64,000 nucleotides of DNA from Plazaster borealis (Eukaryota > Echinodermata > Asteroidea > Forcipulatida > Labidiasteridae): contig CM037474.1 in NCBI GenBank assembly GCA_021014325.1, positions 25,365,488-25,429,487 of the forward strand. Direction: 5' to 3'. Under the pieces are notes generated by a model. It ran no database searches. It saw only the letters and a program-made list of their open reading frames with translations, and was not told where the DNA came from. The position numbers were made by a program, and so were the translations under genes. The first letter of the stretch is position 1. Each line of letters begins with the position of its first letter. Positions 43,152 to 54,420 of the stretch are shown piece after piece.

Positions 43152-43344
43152 CTGCTGCCCTCATTGACGTGATTGACGTGATTTTCGTGAATATATGCGA
43201 CGGCCTAATTCGAGAGGTGAAAACAACCTGCAAATATCACAATTTGTATTAATTTAATGTCAAAAAAGAGATGGTAGTAAAATTTTAAATATATCACTAA
43301 GCAGAAAAACGTCAAATTTAATCATCATGGCTCATCCTCTTTAA

Positions 43345-43560
43345 GTCTCATAATTATGACTCAGTACAAGTCATAATTATGGCTTGTAGAAATGTAATAT
43401 ATATATGAAATGTAGAAATATAATATATTATCTCATAAATATGACCTATAATTGGCACAAGTCATAAGTATGACTTATGTTGAATCAGAATTATGATTTG
43501 TAGGTCAAAATTATGTTTTATACTAGTTCATAATTATGAGTTAGAAGTCATAATTATCAC
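43345..43560. repeat. Degenerate TCATAATTATGACTT repeat
   Basis: About eight to ten units of the form AAGTCATAATTATGACTT, themselves palindromic, with an AATATA-rich interruption near 43395-43430. Confidence 0.75.
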
Positions 43561-43588
43561 TTTTTTTCTTCAGTTTATTAATGTCTCT

Positions 43589-43959
43589 TTAAAGGAACAT
43601 TACAGAATTGTTTTTTGCTAACAAAACAGTGTAAGCACTTTATATAATCCACCATACACATAAACTGACAAACCTGTATAGAAGTTTATGATCGATCGGC
43701 CATCTGGGTCACGAGAAAATAGTGAAAAACCGATTACACATTAATTTGCATGTGTTATACAATGCATGAATAAAACGCTCATAAGCGATAAACTCCAATC
43801 GGAAATTACTTTTATTTATTTCTCATCAAATATGGCATTTCAGACAGAAATATTTCTAGGGATGTTTTCTACTATCATCATCATTAGACCGTGTAAGTTT
43901 TATGTAAGTCTGTGATCTTAAAGAAAATTTTAATTACCAGTTCTGTAACGTTCCTTTAA
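43589..43959 (+). mobile_element. MITE family D, intact
   Basis: TTAA-flanked, with ends AGGAACATTACAGAATTG and CAGTTCTGTAACGTTCCT. Nearly identical to the other two D copies, including CATCATCATTAGACCGTGTA. Confidence 0.92.
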
Positions 43960-44800
43960 GCTTCGGTACGAATGAAACTTCCTCGACTAAAAGAAAACAC
44001 AATTTTGTAATGTTTAGAACACATTTTTACCATCAATTTTTACCCAAACTCGGGCGATGCGTCTTTTGGCATTTTGACATGGTAACCCCTTTCATGCTTA
44101 TCGAGTTATAAACCACAAACCGGATTACCAGTTGGGTCTTAAAACAAAGAATCGATGAATTTTAAATAATCATAGAAAAGCCTCCAACTCGATAAACATT
44201 AATTTTGTATTTATTTATTTTTTGTTAATTGTAAAAAATGATTTTTTTTTACAGAAATATGATTCACACAACCGCCTTACCTAGGCAAGATCAACAAATA
44301 GCATTTCACCAGAACCGTTGTTTTTGTTCCAATCAACAAATTGACACATGTCTGATGGTTTCTTTGTTTACTTTAACGCCGCAGAAAACACACCCTCATC
44401 TTCGACGTTTCCTCTTCGATTGACTCAGACTGCACTTTTACTATCGGTATAGCAGAACCCAGACGGTATTTTGCTTTGTAGCGGCCGTGCCTACGAATTT
44501 GTTATCGATGTCCCCAAAATCAAAGTCAAACCTCTAAAATGCTGCGACGACGGAGCGCAGAGGGGGTTGTGCGTGTTTGTGTGTGTGTGCCGTTGCATAA
44601 TTTTTCGCGCAATCGGAAAACGAGCGAATCCGGCCGGCCCACCATGTCCGAACTTCAGATTCGTGTGAAATTCCCAAGACGCTGGTATGCTTACAAGAAG
44701 GCCGGCATTTTACAGGACCGACAATATCCTTAGAGGGATGAAGAGAGAAAAAGGAGATAAAAACAAGGGGGTGACCACTTTAAAATATTGATGATGTGTC
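43960..44800. other. No confident gene; possible small ORF with strong start context
   Basis: A CpG-richer patch at 44460-44700 contains CCACCATGTCC, a strong Kozak context, at 44644. It opens a 29-codon frame (MSELQIRVKFPRRWYAYKKA...) ending at 44733. A possible donor (CGCTG|GTATGC) lies inside. No homology was recognised. Confidence 0.25.
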
Positions 44801-44804
44801 AGGC

Positions 44805-45032
44805 GCGGATCCAGGGGGGGGCGTGGGGGGCGCACGCCCCTTTTGCCAAGAAAAAAAAAAAAAAAAAAAAGGAGAGAAAAAAAAAATCAGAAGTCATACT
44901 CATTAGTGCATCTCTATAGAAAAATTATGTTCAAATTCTCTCTCTAAAATGCTGTCTGGGATGGCGCCGTCTTTCATTCTGAAAAAAAAAAATCACGCCC
45001 CCCCGTTTGGAAAATCCTGGATCCGCCCCTGT
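44805..45032. mobile_element. Family P MITE (GGATCCAGG ends)
   Basis: Ends GGCGCGGATCCAGGGGGGG and CCTGGATCCGCCCCTG are inverted repeats. The interior has a poly-A run (about 44850-44886). The GGCGGATCCAGG terminus is widespread among invertebrate DNA transposons (from memory). Confidence 0.7.
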
Positions 45033-45811
45033 GTGTGTCTTCGTGTTTGGAAAAGAAATGCCCGTATTAACGCTAGCTTTTTTTTGTATTTCTATTTGGT
45101 GAAACTGTATTTGAATAGAAATTGGTTTTATGCACAACCGAATTGAGACCTCGTTTAAATGCTGCTGAGATATTCTGCATGCTGAGGAGGTAAAACAAAA
45201 CTAGCGTCAATGGTCAGGCAACCTGCCGGCATGCAACTCTAAAATTATGTGCAGTTCGGTTGTCGTCGACGAGCCGAGGTTGATAATAAAATACAATGAG
45301 GCAGTGGGTAGCTAGTGCCGTACTCGCGGCATCCAACCGTGGCGGTTACCTTCATTGAGTAGGAAATTGAGGCTTCGATTTCCCTGCAAGCACCTCGTTA
45401 CGTATTGATGGGCCCCTGTATCCCGCCCTGTTGTTTCCGCCGACGCTGTGCTGCGCACCGCCGCGCCGGGGCGAGCTAGCTGCCGGTCGGGGCACACGGG
45501 TTTATCTCCCACCCTTTATCTCGTAATGACGACAGAGACTGTTTCTCCCATGGGTTATGTGTTTTTGTCGCTCTTGGCGGCGAGCTGAGCACCGATCGAT
45601 GGTCATACCCTGGTTTTTAATATCCTTCATTAATAGAAGCTGGGCAGCCTTTGGTCTGGGCGAAGTTCATCAGTCTAAAGTGCTACACTTATGAGGAATT
45701 CATCTTGGCCCGAACTTCGGTACCGTACTCCATAGTGCAACCATAGTCAGCTGTCGTGCCGTATAAGATTATAGTAATTACGTACTTTCTGAAAATGATG
45801 ATAACTATTAA
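45033..45811. other. No recognisable gene; GC-rich patch
   Basis: 45380-45500 is CpG-rich (GCGCACCGCCGCGCCGGGGC). I checked it against remembered rRNA and snRNA cores and saw no match. Confidence 0.4.
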
Positions 45812-46045
45812 TACACTGCAAAAAAATGGGTGTTAAAATTCACATCGTGGGTGTTGTCGCATATTAGATATACCGAACAGAGAATCAAAATTAACACCAT
45901 AGGGTGTTAAAATGACACAAATGTAATTGTTTTTGCAAAATTAGTGTTATTTTAACACCCTATGGTGTAAATTTGCATTCTTTTGTTGGTATCTATATGT
46001 GACAACACCCATGGTGTTAATTTAATACCCCAGTTTTTGCAGTGT
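45812..46045. mobile_element. Family K palindromic MITE
   Basis: Ends ACACTGCAAAAAAATGGGTG and CAGTTTTTGCAGTGT. The inner GGTGTTAAAAT/ATTTTAACACC pairs and the AGAGAATCAAAATTAACACC block match the 22.8 kb copy. Confidence 0.87.
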
Positions 46046-46247
46046 ACCGGTATGTATAGTTATACTACGGTTAAATATATCTGTGTTTTTGGACAATGCA
46101 GTGCTGGAGTTCAGAACACGACCTTCACTTTAAACTCTACATAATCGTCTGAGATGTTGTGGAACCGCGGTGGTCTTCATTATTCGTGGAGTTTTATACA
46201 TGCATTAACTATAATCATAACTTAACTATACATCAACTAGGAATCAA

Positions 46248-46480
46248 CTCTAAAACACCCGGATGAGAATTGACCCGATTCCGGATCCCAGGGGGCTTGA
46301 CCCATTTCTGGGTCAGTGTGACCCGGAATCTGTGTCAAAATGATCCAGGACTGGGTCAAACTGACGCAGAATCCGAGTCAAAATCCCCCTTTTGTTTACC
46401 AATTTCCGAGTCAACCTGACCTGGGTCAGGGCCTCCTGGAACCGGAATCCGGGTCAATTCTGACCAGGGAGCTTTTAGAG
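46248..46480. mobile_element. Family C MITE, most complete
   Basis: Ends CTCTAAAACACCCGGATGAG and CCAGGGAGCTTTTAGAG. Six or more GACCCGG/CCGGGTC-type blocks are spread through it, including GACCCATTTCTGGGTCAG. Confidence 0.85.
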
Positions 46481-46930
46481 GATATTGTGCTCAGTTCATT
46501 ATAACCGGTATAAACTCGGTATCAACTTGCTACAACTCATGAAATGGCATTATGTGCAAAGCTTCCTTGAACATTCCCTCTGCGATTACGTATTGCAATG
46601 GCTTTGGCCTCTAACATTTGGTACAACTATCCTCAAATTGAACGTTTCTTATATATTTTTTTGCAGCAGAATTTGTATGCATTTTCTGAAATCGTGATAT
46701 TGCATAATGCACCTTTGTACATTTGTACAATATCGGAAGCCAATGATTAAGAGACCAATAACAGTGGACGTGTTTGTGGTAAGTTATAATAGGAAATTAC
46801 TTCTTGCAGCTTGTACGGTAGAGACTTTATAAATTTGGTCCCGAACCACCCCTGCATGACGTCAGAACACTGAAAATATTACAGTAAATAATGTGCTGGC
46901 TGGATGATGACACAACCAAAGCTGCACAAC
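46481..46930. other. No recognisable feature
   Basis: AT-rich, with a 70-codon frame lacking motifs. Confidence 0.4.
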
Positions 46931-46934
46931 ATTG

Positions 46935-47947
46935 ATGTTTTTGTTGCTGTTGCTGTTGGCTCTGCTAATGTTGATGTCGCTACTTTTGGTGTTGCCGTTG
47001 CTGTTGATGTTGCTGTGGGTGCTGTGCTGCTGCTGTTGCTGCAGTTGTTGCTGGTGCTGCTGTTGCTGCAGCTGCTGCTGCTGTTCTTGATGTTCATATT
47101 GCTGTTGTTTCTGTTCATATTGTTGTTGTTTCTGTTGCTGCTGTTGTGCTGCTGTTGCTGCTGATAATGATGGTGATTTCTTATTCTGAATTTTATAAAT
47201 TTTAGTTTGGTTCTTTTACAGAACATGCAACTTTAAATCGATATCTCTTTAAATTAGTCAAACTTAGATAGGCTGGATGATAGCAAAGTCAAAACTGCAC
47301 ACTAATCTGTTTTTTGTTGATGTTGTTGATGTTGCCTCTGCTTCTGCTGTTGTTTCTACTGTTGTTTTGCTGTTTCTGCTGCTGCTGCTTTTGTTATGAT
47401 GTTGCTGCTGTTGCTTCTGCTGTTGCTGCTGCTGCTGTTAATGTTGTGCTGCTGCTGTTGCTGTTACTGTTGCTGTTGTTACTCTTTCAATACTTTCAAT
47501 ACTTTATTTCCACTCAATCAATCAATAATACAGGGATAAATACACAATAGAGGGTGACTCAGTGATGGGGGTCTCCAAAAAGCAGAGCTTGTCGAGTAGA
47601 GACCCCCATCCCCATGACGTGTGTAGTTTAAAGGTATTGATTACAAACAGAATTATAGCTTAGTATATTACACACTAATTGAACATAAATAAGTTACACA
47701 AACAACCAGGACTAGGACAATAAGACAATGACGTAGGCCTACTGCACAGCAGTAAAGTATTGTTCATGAAGATCAAACGGCAGAGGGATTAAAAGAATAT
47801 AGCAAATAGTAGAAATTACCTGAGTTCAAAATTAAATCAAGTCAGCTATTTGTATCATTATTTCCCCGTAAAATACTCTTCAATTTTTGCTTAAAAGTAA
47901 CGCTTGCTGCTGAAGCTGTGGCTGCTGTTGCTGCTGCTGTTTCTGCT

Positions 47948-47978
<31 letters not shown>

Positions 47979-48065
47979 TTGCTGCTATTGTTGCTAATGC
48001 TGCTGTTGCTGTTGCTGTTACTTTTGCTGTTGCTGTTGCTGCTGCTGTTGCTTATGATGATGATG
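46935..48065. repeat. CTG/TGT trinucleotide arrays in three blocks
   Basis: Blocks at 46937-47165, 47310-47485 and 47905-48062 consist of GCTGTTGCTGCTGTT-type repeats, giving artefactual poly-Leu and poly-Ser/Asn frames. The 410-base gap at 47486-47900 (with CAATCAATCAATAATACAGGG) looks like an inserted retroelement tail. GGATGATGACA or a similar motif precedes the first two blocks, suggesting duplication. Confidence 0.9.
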
Positions 48066-48490
48066 ATTAATGTTTATTCTTTTGAATTTTATTAGAAAGT
48101 TTTAAATGTGTTTTTTCCTGTTTTATTGTTCACCCTTTTAATGACTCGTCGGATCCCTTATACATTTTTTCTTAGATTGGCTATTCTTTTTCAAAAACTC
48201 TTCATCAACCCCTCTTCCTACGCACGGACCCAGAGGCATGATAACACTAACTTGAGACTGATTTTCATTAATGACCTATTTCATAATGAATTCATCCATT
48301 ACGCTCCATCGGGTGTTCGGCTTATTAAGAATACACGACCGCAACAAGTTCACTCCTAGGGGGTGTTTTGTGAGATATTTATAAATAATAATCCTAATCA
48401 TATAATCTAGGTCAACGTCTTAAAGAGGACTGCAACATGTCAGGCGTGACTCTGTGTGTAAATTCAGTAAAGCATAACAAATCTAAACAG
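48066..48490. other. No recognisable gene
   Basis: An 83-codon frame at 48108-48359 ends in APSGVRLIKNTRPQQVHS. It could be a decayed retroelement piece, but I cannot match it. Confidence 0.3.
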
Positions 48491-48708
48491 ATTCTAAACA
48501 TTTTCGGACCAGAATTGACCTGAAATCCGGGTCCCAGGGGGGCCTGACTCGGAAAGTGGTTTTAAAACAATTGGATTTTAATTCGGATTGTGCGTTAGTT
48601 TGACCAATTTCTGAATCATTTTGACACAGATTCCGGGTCTTATCTGACCCAGAGATGTGGTCAGGCCTCACGGGACCCGGATCCGGATCAATTCTGACCC
48701 GGAATTTT
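48491..48708. mobile_element. Family C MITE, with MITE A inserted at its right end
   Basis: GACCAGAATTGACCTGAAAT and CAATTCTGACCCGGAATTTT mark the two ends. The right terminal A/T tract is broken by MITE A at TTAA. Confidence 0.78.
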
Positions 48709-49080
48709 AAAGGTATCGTACACGTTTGGTAATTACTCCAAATATATATTAGCATAAAAACTTACTTGGTAACAAGCAACGGAGAGCTGTTGGTAGTATA
48801 AAACATTGTGAGAAACGACTCCCTCTGAAGTAACGTAGTTTTTGAGAAAGAGGTAATTTCTCACTAAAATAATAAAAACTTCTTGCAAGAAGTTTTTATT
48901 CCTATCTGAAAGCACACAAATTTGTACAACAAGGGTGTTTTTTCTTTCATCATTTTCTTGCAACTTCGATGACCAATTGAGCCCAAATTTTCACAGGCTT
49001 GTTATTTTATGCATATGTTGGGTTACACCAAATGAAAACACTGGTCTTTTACAATTACCAAACGTGTACGATGCCTTTAA
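48707..49080 (-). mobile_element. MITE family A, intact
   Basis: TTAA-flanked, with ends AGGTATCGTACACGTTTGG and CCAAACGTGTACGATGCCT. One of the best preserved A copies, with a full CTTCTTGCAAGAAG centre. 49081-49495 shows nothing recognisable. Confidence 0.92.
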
Positions 49081-49496
49081 AAGCATAATATAGTAATACT
49101 ACTAATAATAATGACTAGTATGATCAACCTAAATCCAATGTCATTTTATAGAGCCAAAATAAAAAGTTTGCTCTAAGGCACTGAGGCACAACATTAATGG
49201 TTAGTGAGCCTGCTGGAACAGGTGAGCTTTGATGAATTTCTTGAATGTGTTGAATGAATTGTCATCTATATGCAGGAAGCTTATTCCACACCTTGGGGCC
49301 ATAGACAGGAAATGATCTCTGTAAATGTATAATACAGTGAGTTCTGGAAGGATTTGAAACTTTGCGTGATGCAGCAATCGTGTTGGCCTACATTGATAAT
49401 TCACCTATGATGTCTGTCATATTATAAATGGCACTATTGGGGCCGGAATATCGACTCAGTTGGAGATTGCTCAAGAATCATTTTATGAGATGAAGC

Positions 49497-49752
49497 AACC
49501 ATATTACAACACCTTGAAAGGGATACAGGGTGAGGTGGCGCATCTTGCTGTCAGACCATGCCAGAAACACCGGGGCAAACCCCAAACTGCTTTTGTACGT
49601 GTATTCAACAAAAGTCTTTACGTACAATCCAAAGGACAAAGCATGTGTCTTGCTCAGTTATACAAATGTCATGACCGGGACCCGAACCTACACTCTGACC
49701 ACACTAGAACTTGAGTCCAGTGCACTAGACCACTCCGGTCACGACACAATAT
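49497..49752 (-). repeat. SINE2, reverse orientation
   Basis: Read on the minus strand: GTCGTGACCGGAGTGGTCTA, B box GTAGGTTCGGGTCCCGGTCA, then TTTCTGGCATGGTCTGACAG and CAAGGTGTTGTAATATGG, matching 35.27-35.54 kb. 49753-50827 shows nothing else recognisable. Confidence 0.82.
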
Positions 49753-50827
49753 ATAGTTTGTAATAGTCGTCTGACTTTTGAGCTGGTACAATACTGAATC
49801 AAATCAAAACATTTATCGATAAAGATAAACCATAGAAAAATTGCTTCATTTTTTAAGACAAAGTAATCCAACAGGATTGGTAATTATCGAGAAAAAAGAA
49901 ATCCATTAGTTTCAATCCGCTCATCGATTATTAAGTTCACACCTGTGGTGCTGCTTGACTAATATTCCAGATAATGCCTGTTTGTCAAAGTCGGGGACGT
50001 TGCATTTGACAAACCTCCAAAATCAGTCTATGTTGGTTGCTGTTTTACTAAAAAAAGTAACCACTGCTTTAAACACAGAGCATGCAACAAGAGTGTAACT
50101 TCATTCAAAAACATCCGGACAGACCAACTTGACCTTGTTATATTAACCGATTGAAGCCCCAAGCACCCGGGCATCATCGCAGGCCCTAAGTCTCCGCACT
50201 CGGGTGATAATAGTATAAACCACAGAGAACGTATGACCCCCAGGCTAGGGGTATAGTTCCCTTACAAAAATTGTCTTCAAGGCAGTTTTTTTGTAATATG
50301 CTCTCTTTATTGTCCCTGAACACAAGTTGGGCCCGCTGGGTCTCCGTATCTTTAGTGACGTATAAGATTTGTTTTTAAATATTTGTATCATATTTTTCTG
50401 CATGTGGTCTTTCATTGTGTTATTGTTGTTTCTTTGTTGAACACAATGCTGGATTTCATGGGAGCCATGTACAAACGATTTTGCTATTTACATGCATGCA
50501 TGTTGTGCGTCTTGTCCGTGGCATAATATGCGAAAGTATTTGCATGTTTTTCGTTTGGAAGTAGCATCATCTGCCAAGATTCTTTAAAATAATTCTCTGT
50601 CCAAAAATCGGGCAATGCACCGTTAATGGGCCACAACCCTTCTATTCCTTTTTCTTCTTCTTCTTTTTCTGTTTTCTTTTTCATCTGCATTCGAAATAAA
50701 ATCAATATCAAAAATTGCCATGATTGTGTAGACAAATTTATGAAAAATTATCTTAGGATCGCACCAAGTGTCTCAAGTTTTATGATATGATTGCTAAAGT
50801 GTCTTTCATGACGCAGAAAAGTATTAT

Positions 50828-51222
50828 TTAAAGGTAATGTATACGTTTGGTTATAGTAACCCACTGTTTGTTTCAATCCAATAGTTGCAGTTGTATACCA
50901 TAAATCTAACCTGTGAAAATTTTATTTCAAAAGGTGGTAGCGTTTTTGAGATATTGCCAAAAATCTGGAGCGGTTATGTCCACGGGAAGAATAATCTGCC
51001 ATTGGAATACACTATTTGAGAAACGTTACTGCAGTATAACGCTTCTTAGATTCAAATTTTTGGGGATAAAAGGTGATATCTTTTTTCATAACCACAGCAC
51101 TTCGAAGTGAAAGGTTTCTCAAAATACATTATACTATCCAAAGCTGCTGTATACTTCTTACCAAGTAAGTTTTTATTGTCATTAGTTTTCAAAGTCATTA
51201 CCAAACGTATACAGGCCCTTTA
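50828..51222 (+). mobile_element. MITE family B
   Basis: TTAA-flanked, with left end AGGTAATGTATACGTTTGG and right CCAAACGTATACAGGCCCT. The interior includes GGAGCGGTTATGTCCACG and ACAGCACTTCGAAGTGAAAG. Confidence 0.9.
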
Positions 51223-51439
51223 ACTTAGACTAGTTCCCTTCTGAGAAGCTCCAAAAAACCAAACGGTACCGATCTTCCAGGGAAATATTTCCGTCTGAAA
51301 TACTGTCAACGTCAAGAGAAGTGGCATTCGAAGACTCACAAACCACCGTTGTTTATTACGATTGCAAGCAATCGATATATTAAGTCTTTATGATGAGTGC
51401 GAAACTCCTTGATAGGACACTTGTTATCGTTGTCTTCAC

Positions 51440-51610
51440 TCATGTGGATTGGGCACTATGTGGATTGGGTTTTCAGTCCCTATGCGTGGGTTTTCCCTGG
51501 AACAATTCTCTGAGGTTTTCCTCCCTCATCTAAAACTGAAACTTGCCTCTTTGTCTTCTCTCCACGGAGTTCTTGGCTATATAATGATTAAGTGCACTTT
51601 TCTGAGAGTC
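51440..51610 (+). repeat. SINE3 body fragment
   Basis: GATTGGGTTTTCAGTCCCTA and GGGTTTTCC...TTTTCCTCCCTCATCTAAAA match the SINE3 body at 40.5 kb and, reversed, at 52.4 kb. The tRNA-like part is absent. Confidence 0.65.
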
Positions 51611-52180
51611 CCTTGCTTTACAACTAGAATTAATAAATAATAAATACATAATAGATAAATAAAACGAGACCACTGGCACGTCACAGGTTGGTTTGATAAT
51701 TGAATCTTCGGAAGGTGGGAACCAAATTTGCTCTCCTCGCAAACAAAAATGGTGTGCTCTCCCTTTAAAGGTGTTGTCTTGTCCTGTCTTGCAACTGATA
51801 TTCAGAACGCGTCATGAGCCAGCCGAGGGTGTGTACGCTGGGGCGCATTCAAGTGGGACAGTTGATATGCTTTGGAGGGTACGATGACGTCATTCGGGAG
51901 CGTGTCTCTCTAAACGTGAAATGTTGTTTTGCCGAGTCAACTTTCAGAACGGGAATGTTGTCCTCGCCATTGGATTTTAGATGATGAATATTCGGAGCAT
52001 GCTTTTTGAAATGGGTGCGTTTTATGGATCTCCAATGTGGCGAAGACGAACATAAGGCCTGGAAACCTTTATGTAAAAAATAATGTTACCCGCCCCCCCC
52101 CCCCAAAAAAAAGTGGGAAAATATGAAAAATTCCGTTACGGTGTATGCCCAACCGCAATAGCCATAATTATGCGAGTCCC
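51611..52180. other. No recognisable feature
   Basis: Contains a poly-C/poly-A junction at about 52092-52112 and no coding signal. Confidence 0.4.
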
Positions 52181-52330
52181 AACGCGCATGATCAGCGCGC
52201 ACAGGATTCTGAGTGGGTGAAATCCGAGTCCAAGCAACACCGTCAACCAACATGGCGCACTGATTTTGAAGCGGTGCGGTGCACAACTCACTATATCACA
52301 TACAATAGTTACATGTAAACTACAGCATGG
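52180..52330. repeat. Family V repeat
   Basis: GATCAGCGCGCACA, CAACACCGTCAACCAACATG and ATAGTTACATGTAAACTACA parallel 26165-26310 (GATCAGCGCACA, CAACACCGGCAACCATGATG, GGTTACATGTAAGCTACATT). Confidence 0.6.
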
Positions 52331-52339
52331 CTACACAGC

Positions 52340-52530
52340 ACTGTACCCCCATATAGGTCTGAAGATGCCTGTGAGAAGCATCTGATGACAGTTTTAGATG
52401 TGGGAGGAAAATCCCAACTCAGGGGGAAAACCCACGCAAACATGTACTGAAACCCCAATCCACATGCAAGGCTCCTGTCTGGGATTCGAACCAGGGTCCA
52501 CAGAGGTGAAAGACTGAGCCAAACTGAACG
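52340..52530 (-). repeat. SINE3, reverse orientation
   Basis: On the minus strand a B-box-like GGTTCGAATCCCAGACAGGA precedes GATTGGGGTTTCAGTACATG and GGGTTTTCCCCCTGAGTTGG, the SINE3 body. 52531-52975 shows poly-C near 52605 and otherwise nothing. Confidence 0.68.
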
Positions 52531-52979
52531 TCTGAACGTTTTAAGAAATAGCACATTTTTGCAATCTCAATCAATCACACCTTTAAAAAGGCATACCCTA
52601 GCACCACCCCCTCCCCCCCCCCCCGCCATCAATTCATCACGAATACATCGTCGTTTTGTCTAAATATTTAGTAATTCAAGTAAAGCATACGAACATCCGT
52701 AAGGGATGGTATTAGGTTAGGTTGATATAACTTAAGTGCTTTACAAACAGACAAGATAAATACACGTAACTCCGGTAAAAGTAGACAGGATGTCTCGCAA
52801 AATCTCGTTTATAATCCTCATAGATGATTGCCCGCACTGTGACAAGCGAGATTTATAATAATAATATGGCCTTAAAGGAACGGCATACGACTTTGTTTTA
52901 GTTTTAGAAATGTGCGTTAATAATGTGTCTATTTTTAACAGACCCGTGTACGAATTGATTGCTTTGGCAGAGTTGTTTT

Positions 52980-53095
52980 TTTTTTCCTACGAACTTTTTG
53001 TCCCCATACGGGAAATTAACATAGGCTGGAGGAGGACGATTCAAAAGAAGGCGCTACAAAAGAAGTTTGTCAAAAAAAGTTCCTAGGAAAAAAAT
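52980..53095. mobile_element. Family J MITE
   Basis: TTTCCTACGAACTTTTTGTC at the left and AAAAGTTCCTAGGAAAAAAA at the right are imperfect inverted repeats. CCCCATACGGGAAATTAAC is shared with the 57.2 kb copy. Confidence 0.7.
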
Positions 53096-53457
53096 CTCGC
53101 TGGCCGGATCGCTGAAAAGTCCTATTCTTCGACGTTGTCGCTGCAGAACCGTTCTCGAAGCTGCTTGATTCGGGAACGGCATATGTTCAAAGCCAGCACA
53201 TTTTACGGTCGTGTTAACTCACCTTTTCATGAAAATTAGTACGCCGGATAGATTTAAGCCGGTTGAAGGCCAGAGATATTCTTCGCAAACATCAGCAAAG
53301 AGGCATTACCAGCCGGCACTGCGTGTGTGAGGGAGGAGGGGGCAGGGGTGCTTGAAGACGAATAACAAACTACGAGTATCGATCGGTTCTGTGACAAATC
53401 CTTTGGCAAAAACAATACTTCAAACTAGCCAGTGAACCTTATGACCAATGATTATTT

Positions 53458-53700
53458 ATGATTATTGGAATGGTTTCTGACCGGAGCCGTTATCAGATAT
53501 GGTTCTTATAAGAACCGTAATTTATTGAAATGGTGCCTTACAGGAACCGTTCTCGGATTTGGTTTTACGACAAACGTCATATCAGAATGATTCCATTCAG
53601 GAACCGTAACCAGATATGGTTCTTATAAAACCATAATTTATTGGAATGGTTCCTTTACGGGTTATCGGATATGGTTCTGCCATGAACCTCACTGTTGTAT
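53458..53700. repeat. ~66-bp tandem repeat
   Basis: About four units with ATCAGATATGGTTCTTATAA, GAACCGTAATTTATTG and AATGGTTCC in the same order, each moderately diverged. 53701-54190 shows nothing recognisable. Confidence 0.82.
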
Positions 53701-54191
53701 TCAACGCTACGACACGTCTGCTGTGGTCTCTATCAGAAGTCTGTATAACAAAATACTTTTCAAGACGGTATCAGGACCTCCATCATCGCCATAGTGTTAG
53801 TGTAGTACTTATGTTTCATCCATAGATTCTCAAATCCACCCCACCCCCGGTCTGGGCCAGCGCCAAAAACTGCCGGAAGGTATTTGTCTGTCGCGCTGAA
53901 TCTCTGCAGGGAGGAGTACCTTCGCTCCCCGGTCTTACATTCGTATTAGATAATTCCCCAGCGTTTCTCTTACCAACAAACATTCGTTGATTGCCTTTTG
54001 ATGTTTTCTTAGATTACTTAGTTCAGGCACGATATCTAAAAATAAGAGTTCAATTTTTACGAATAACAAACATACATGGAATAGTTTTTCTCGCGCGGAT
54101 AGTTACTCTTTGAAGTAAGGGTTCGGGATTGACCCAATTCACCTGACGTCATCACACAATAAATCTTGGTATCGCCTTTTGTTCAGATTTA

Positions 54192-54256
54192 AGGATAGAT
54201 CCCTTGCATATGACGTCACACTCTCAAACAACGCCCTGACTGAGGGTAAAGAAGGC
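54192..54256 (+). mobile_element. Family R MITE fragment
   Basis: GATCCCTTGCATATGACGTC and CGCCCTGACTGAGG match the left half of the 18.5 kb element. It runs directly into family G. Confidence 0.55.
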
Positions 54257-54257
54257 A

Positions 54258-54420
54258 GGGGCCAATTTCATAGAGCTGCTTAAGCACACAAAGTAGCTAA
54301 GAGACCAGAGACTGAATAAGGTTACCAGCCAAACTGCCATGTCACGTGTACAATTTGTGACTGGTATCCTGCTAATTTCTGCTTAGCAGAAAAGTGTTAA
54401 GCAATATTTTCTGCTTAAAG
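54258..54420. mobile_element. Family G MITE cut at TTAA by MITE H
   Basis: GGCCAATTTCATAGAGCTGC starts the element. It follows the G consensus as far as GCAATATTTTCTGCTTAA, where the H sequence begins. The last ~20 bases of G are not found on the far side. Confidence 0.8.

Larger units (their letters stand above)
42808..43200 (+). mobile_element. Family U element fragment with acidic ORF and fold-back
   Basis: AATCGTGACATCACTGTACG near 42812 reappears, better preserved, in the palindrome at 43057-43151 (AATCGTGACGTCACCTTACG). Between them lies an acidic open frame at 42911-43057. The layout suggests an inverted-repeat element that kept the start of its gene and lost the rest. Confidence 0.5.

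Noticed and set aside
45360..45530. GC-rich patch suggestive of rRNA
   Set aside because: No match to remembered conserved 18S, 28S or 5S cores, and too short.
46879..48095. Poly-Leu and Ser/Asn-rich frames that could look like low-complexity proteins
   Set aside because: Produced by CTG arrays. No splice signals or non-repetitive coding sequence support them.
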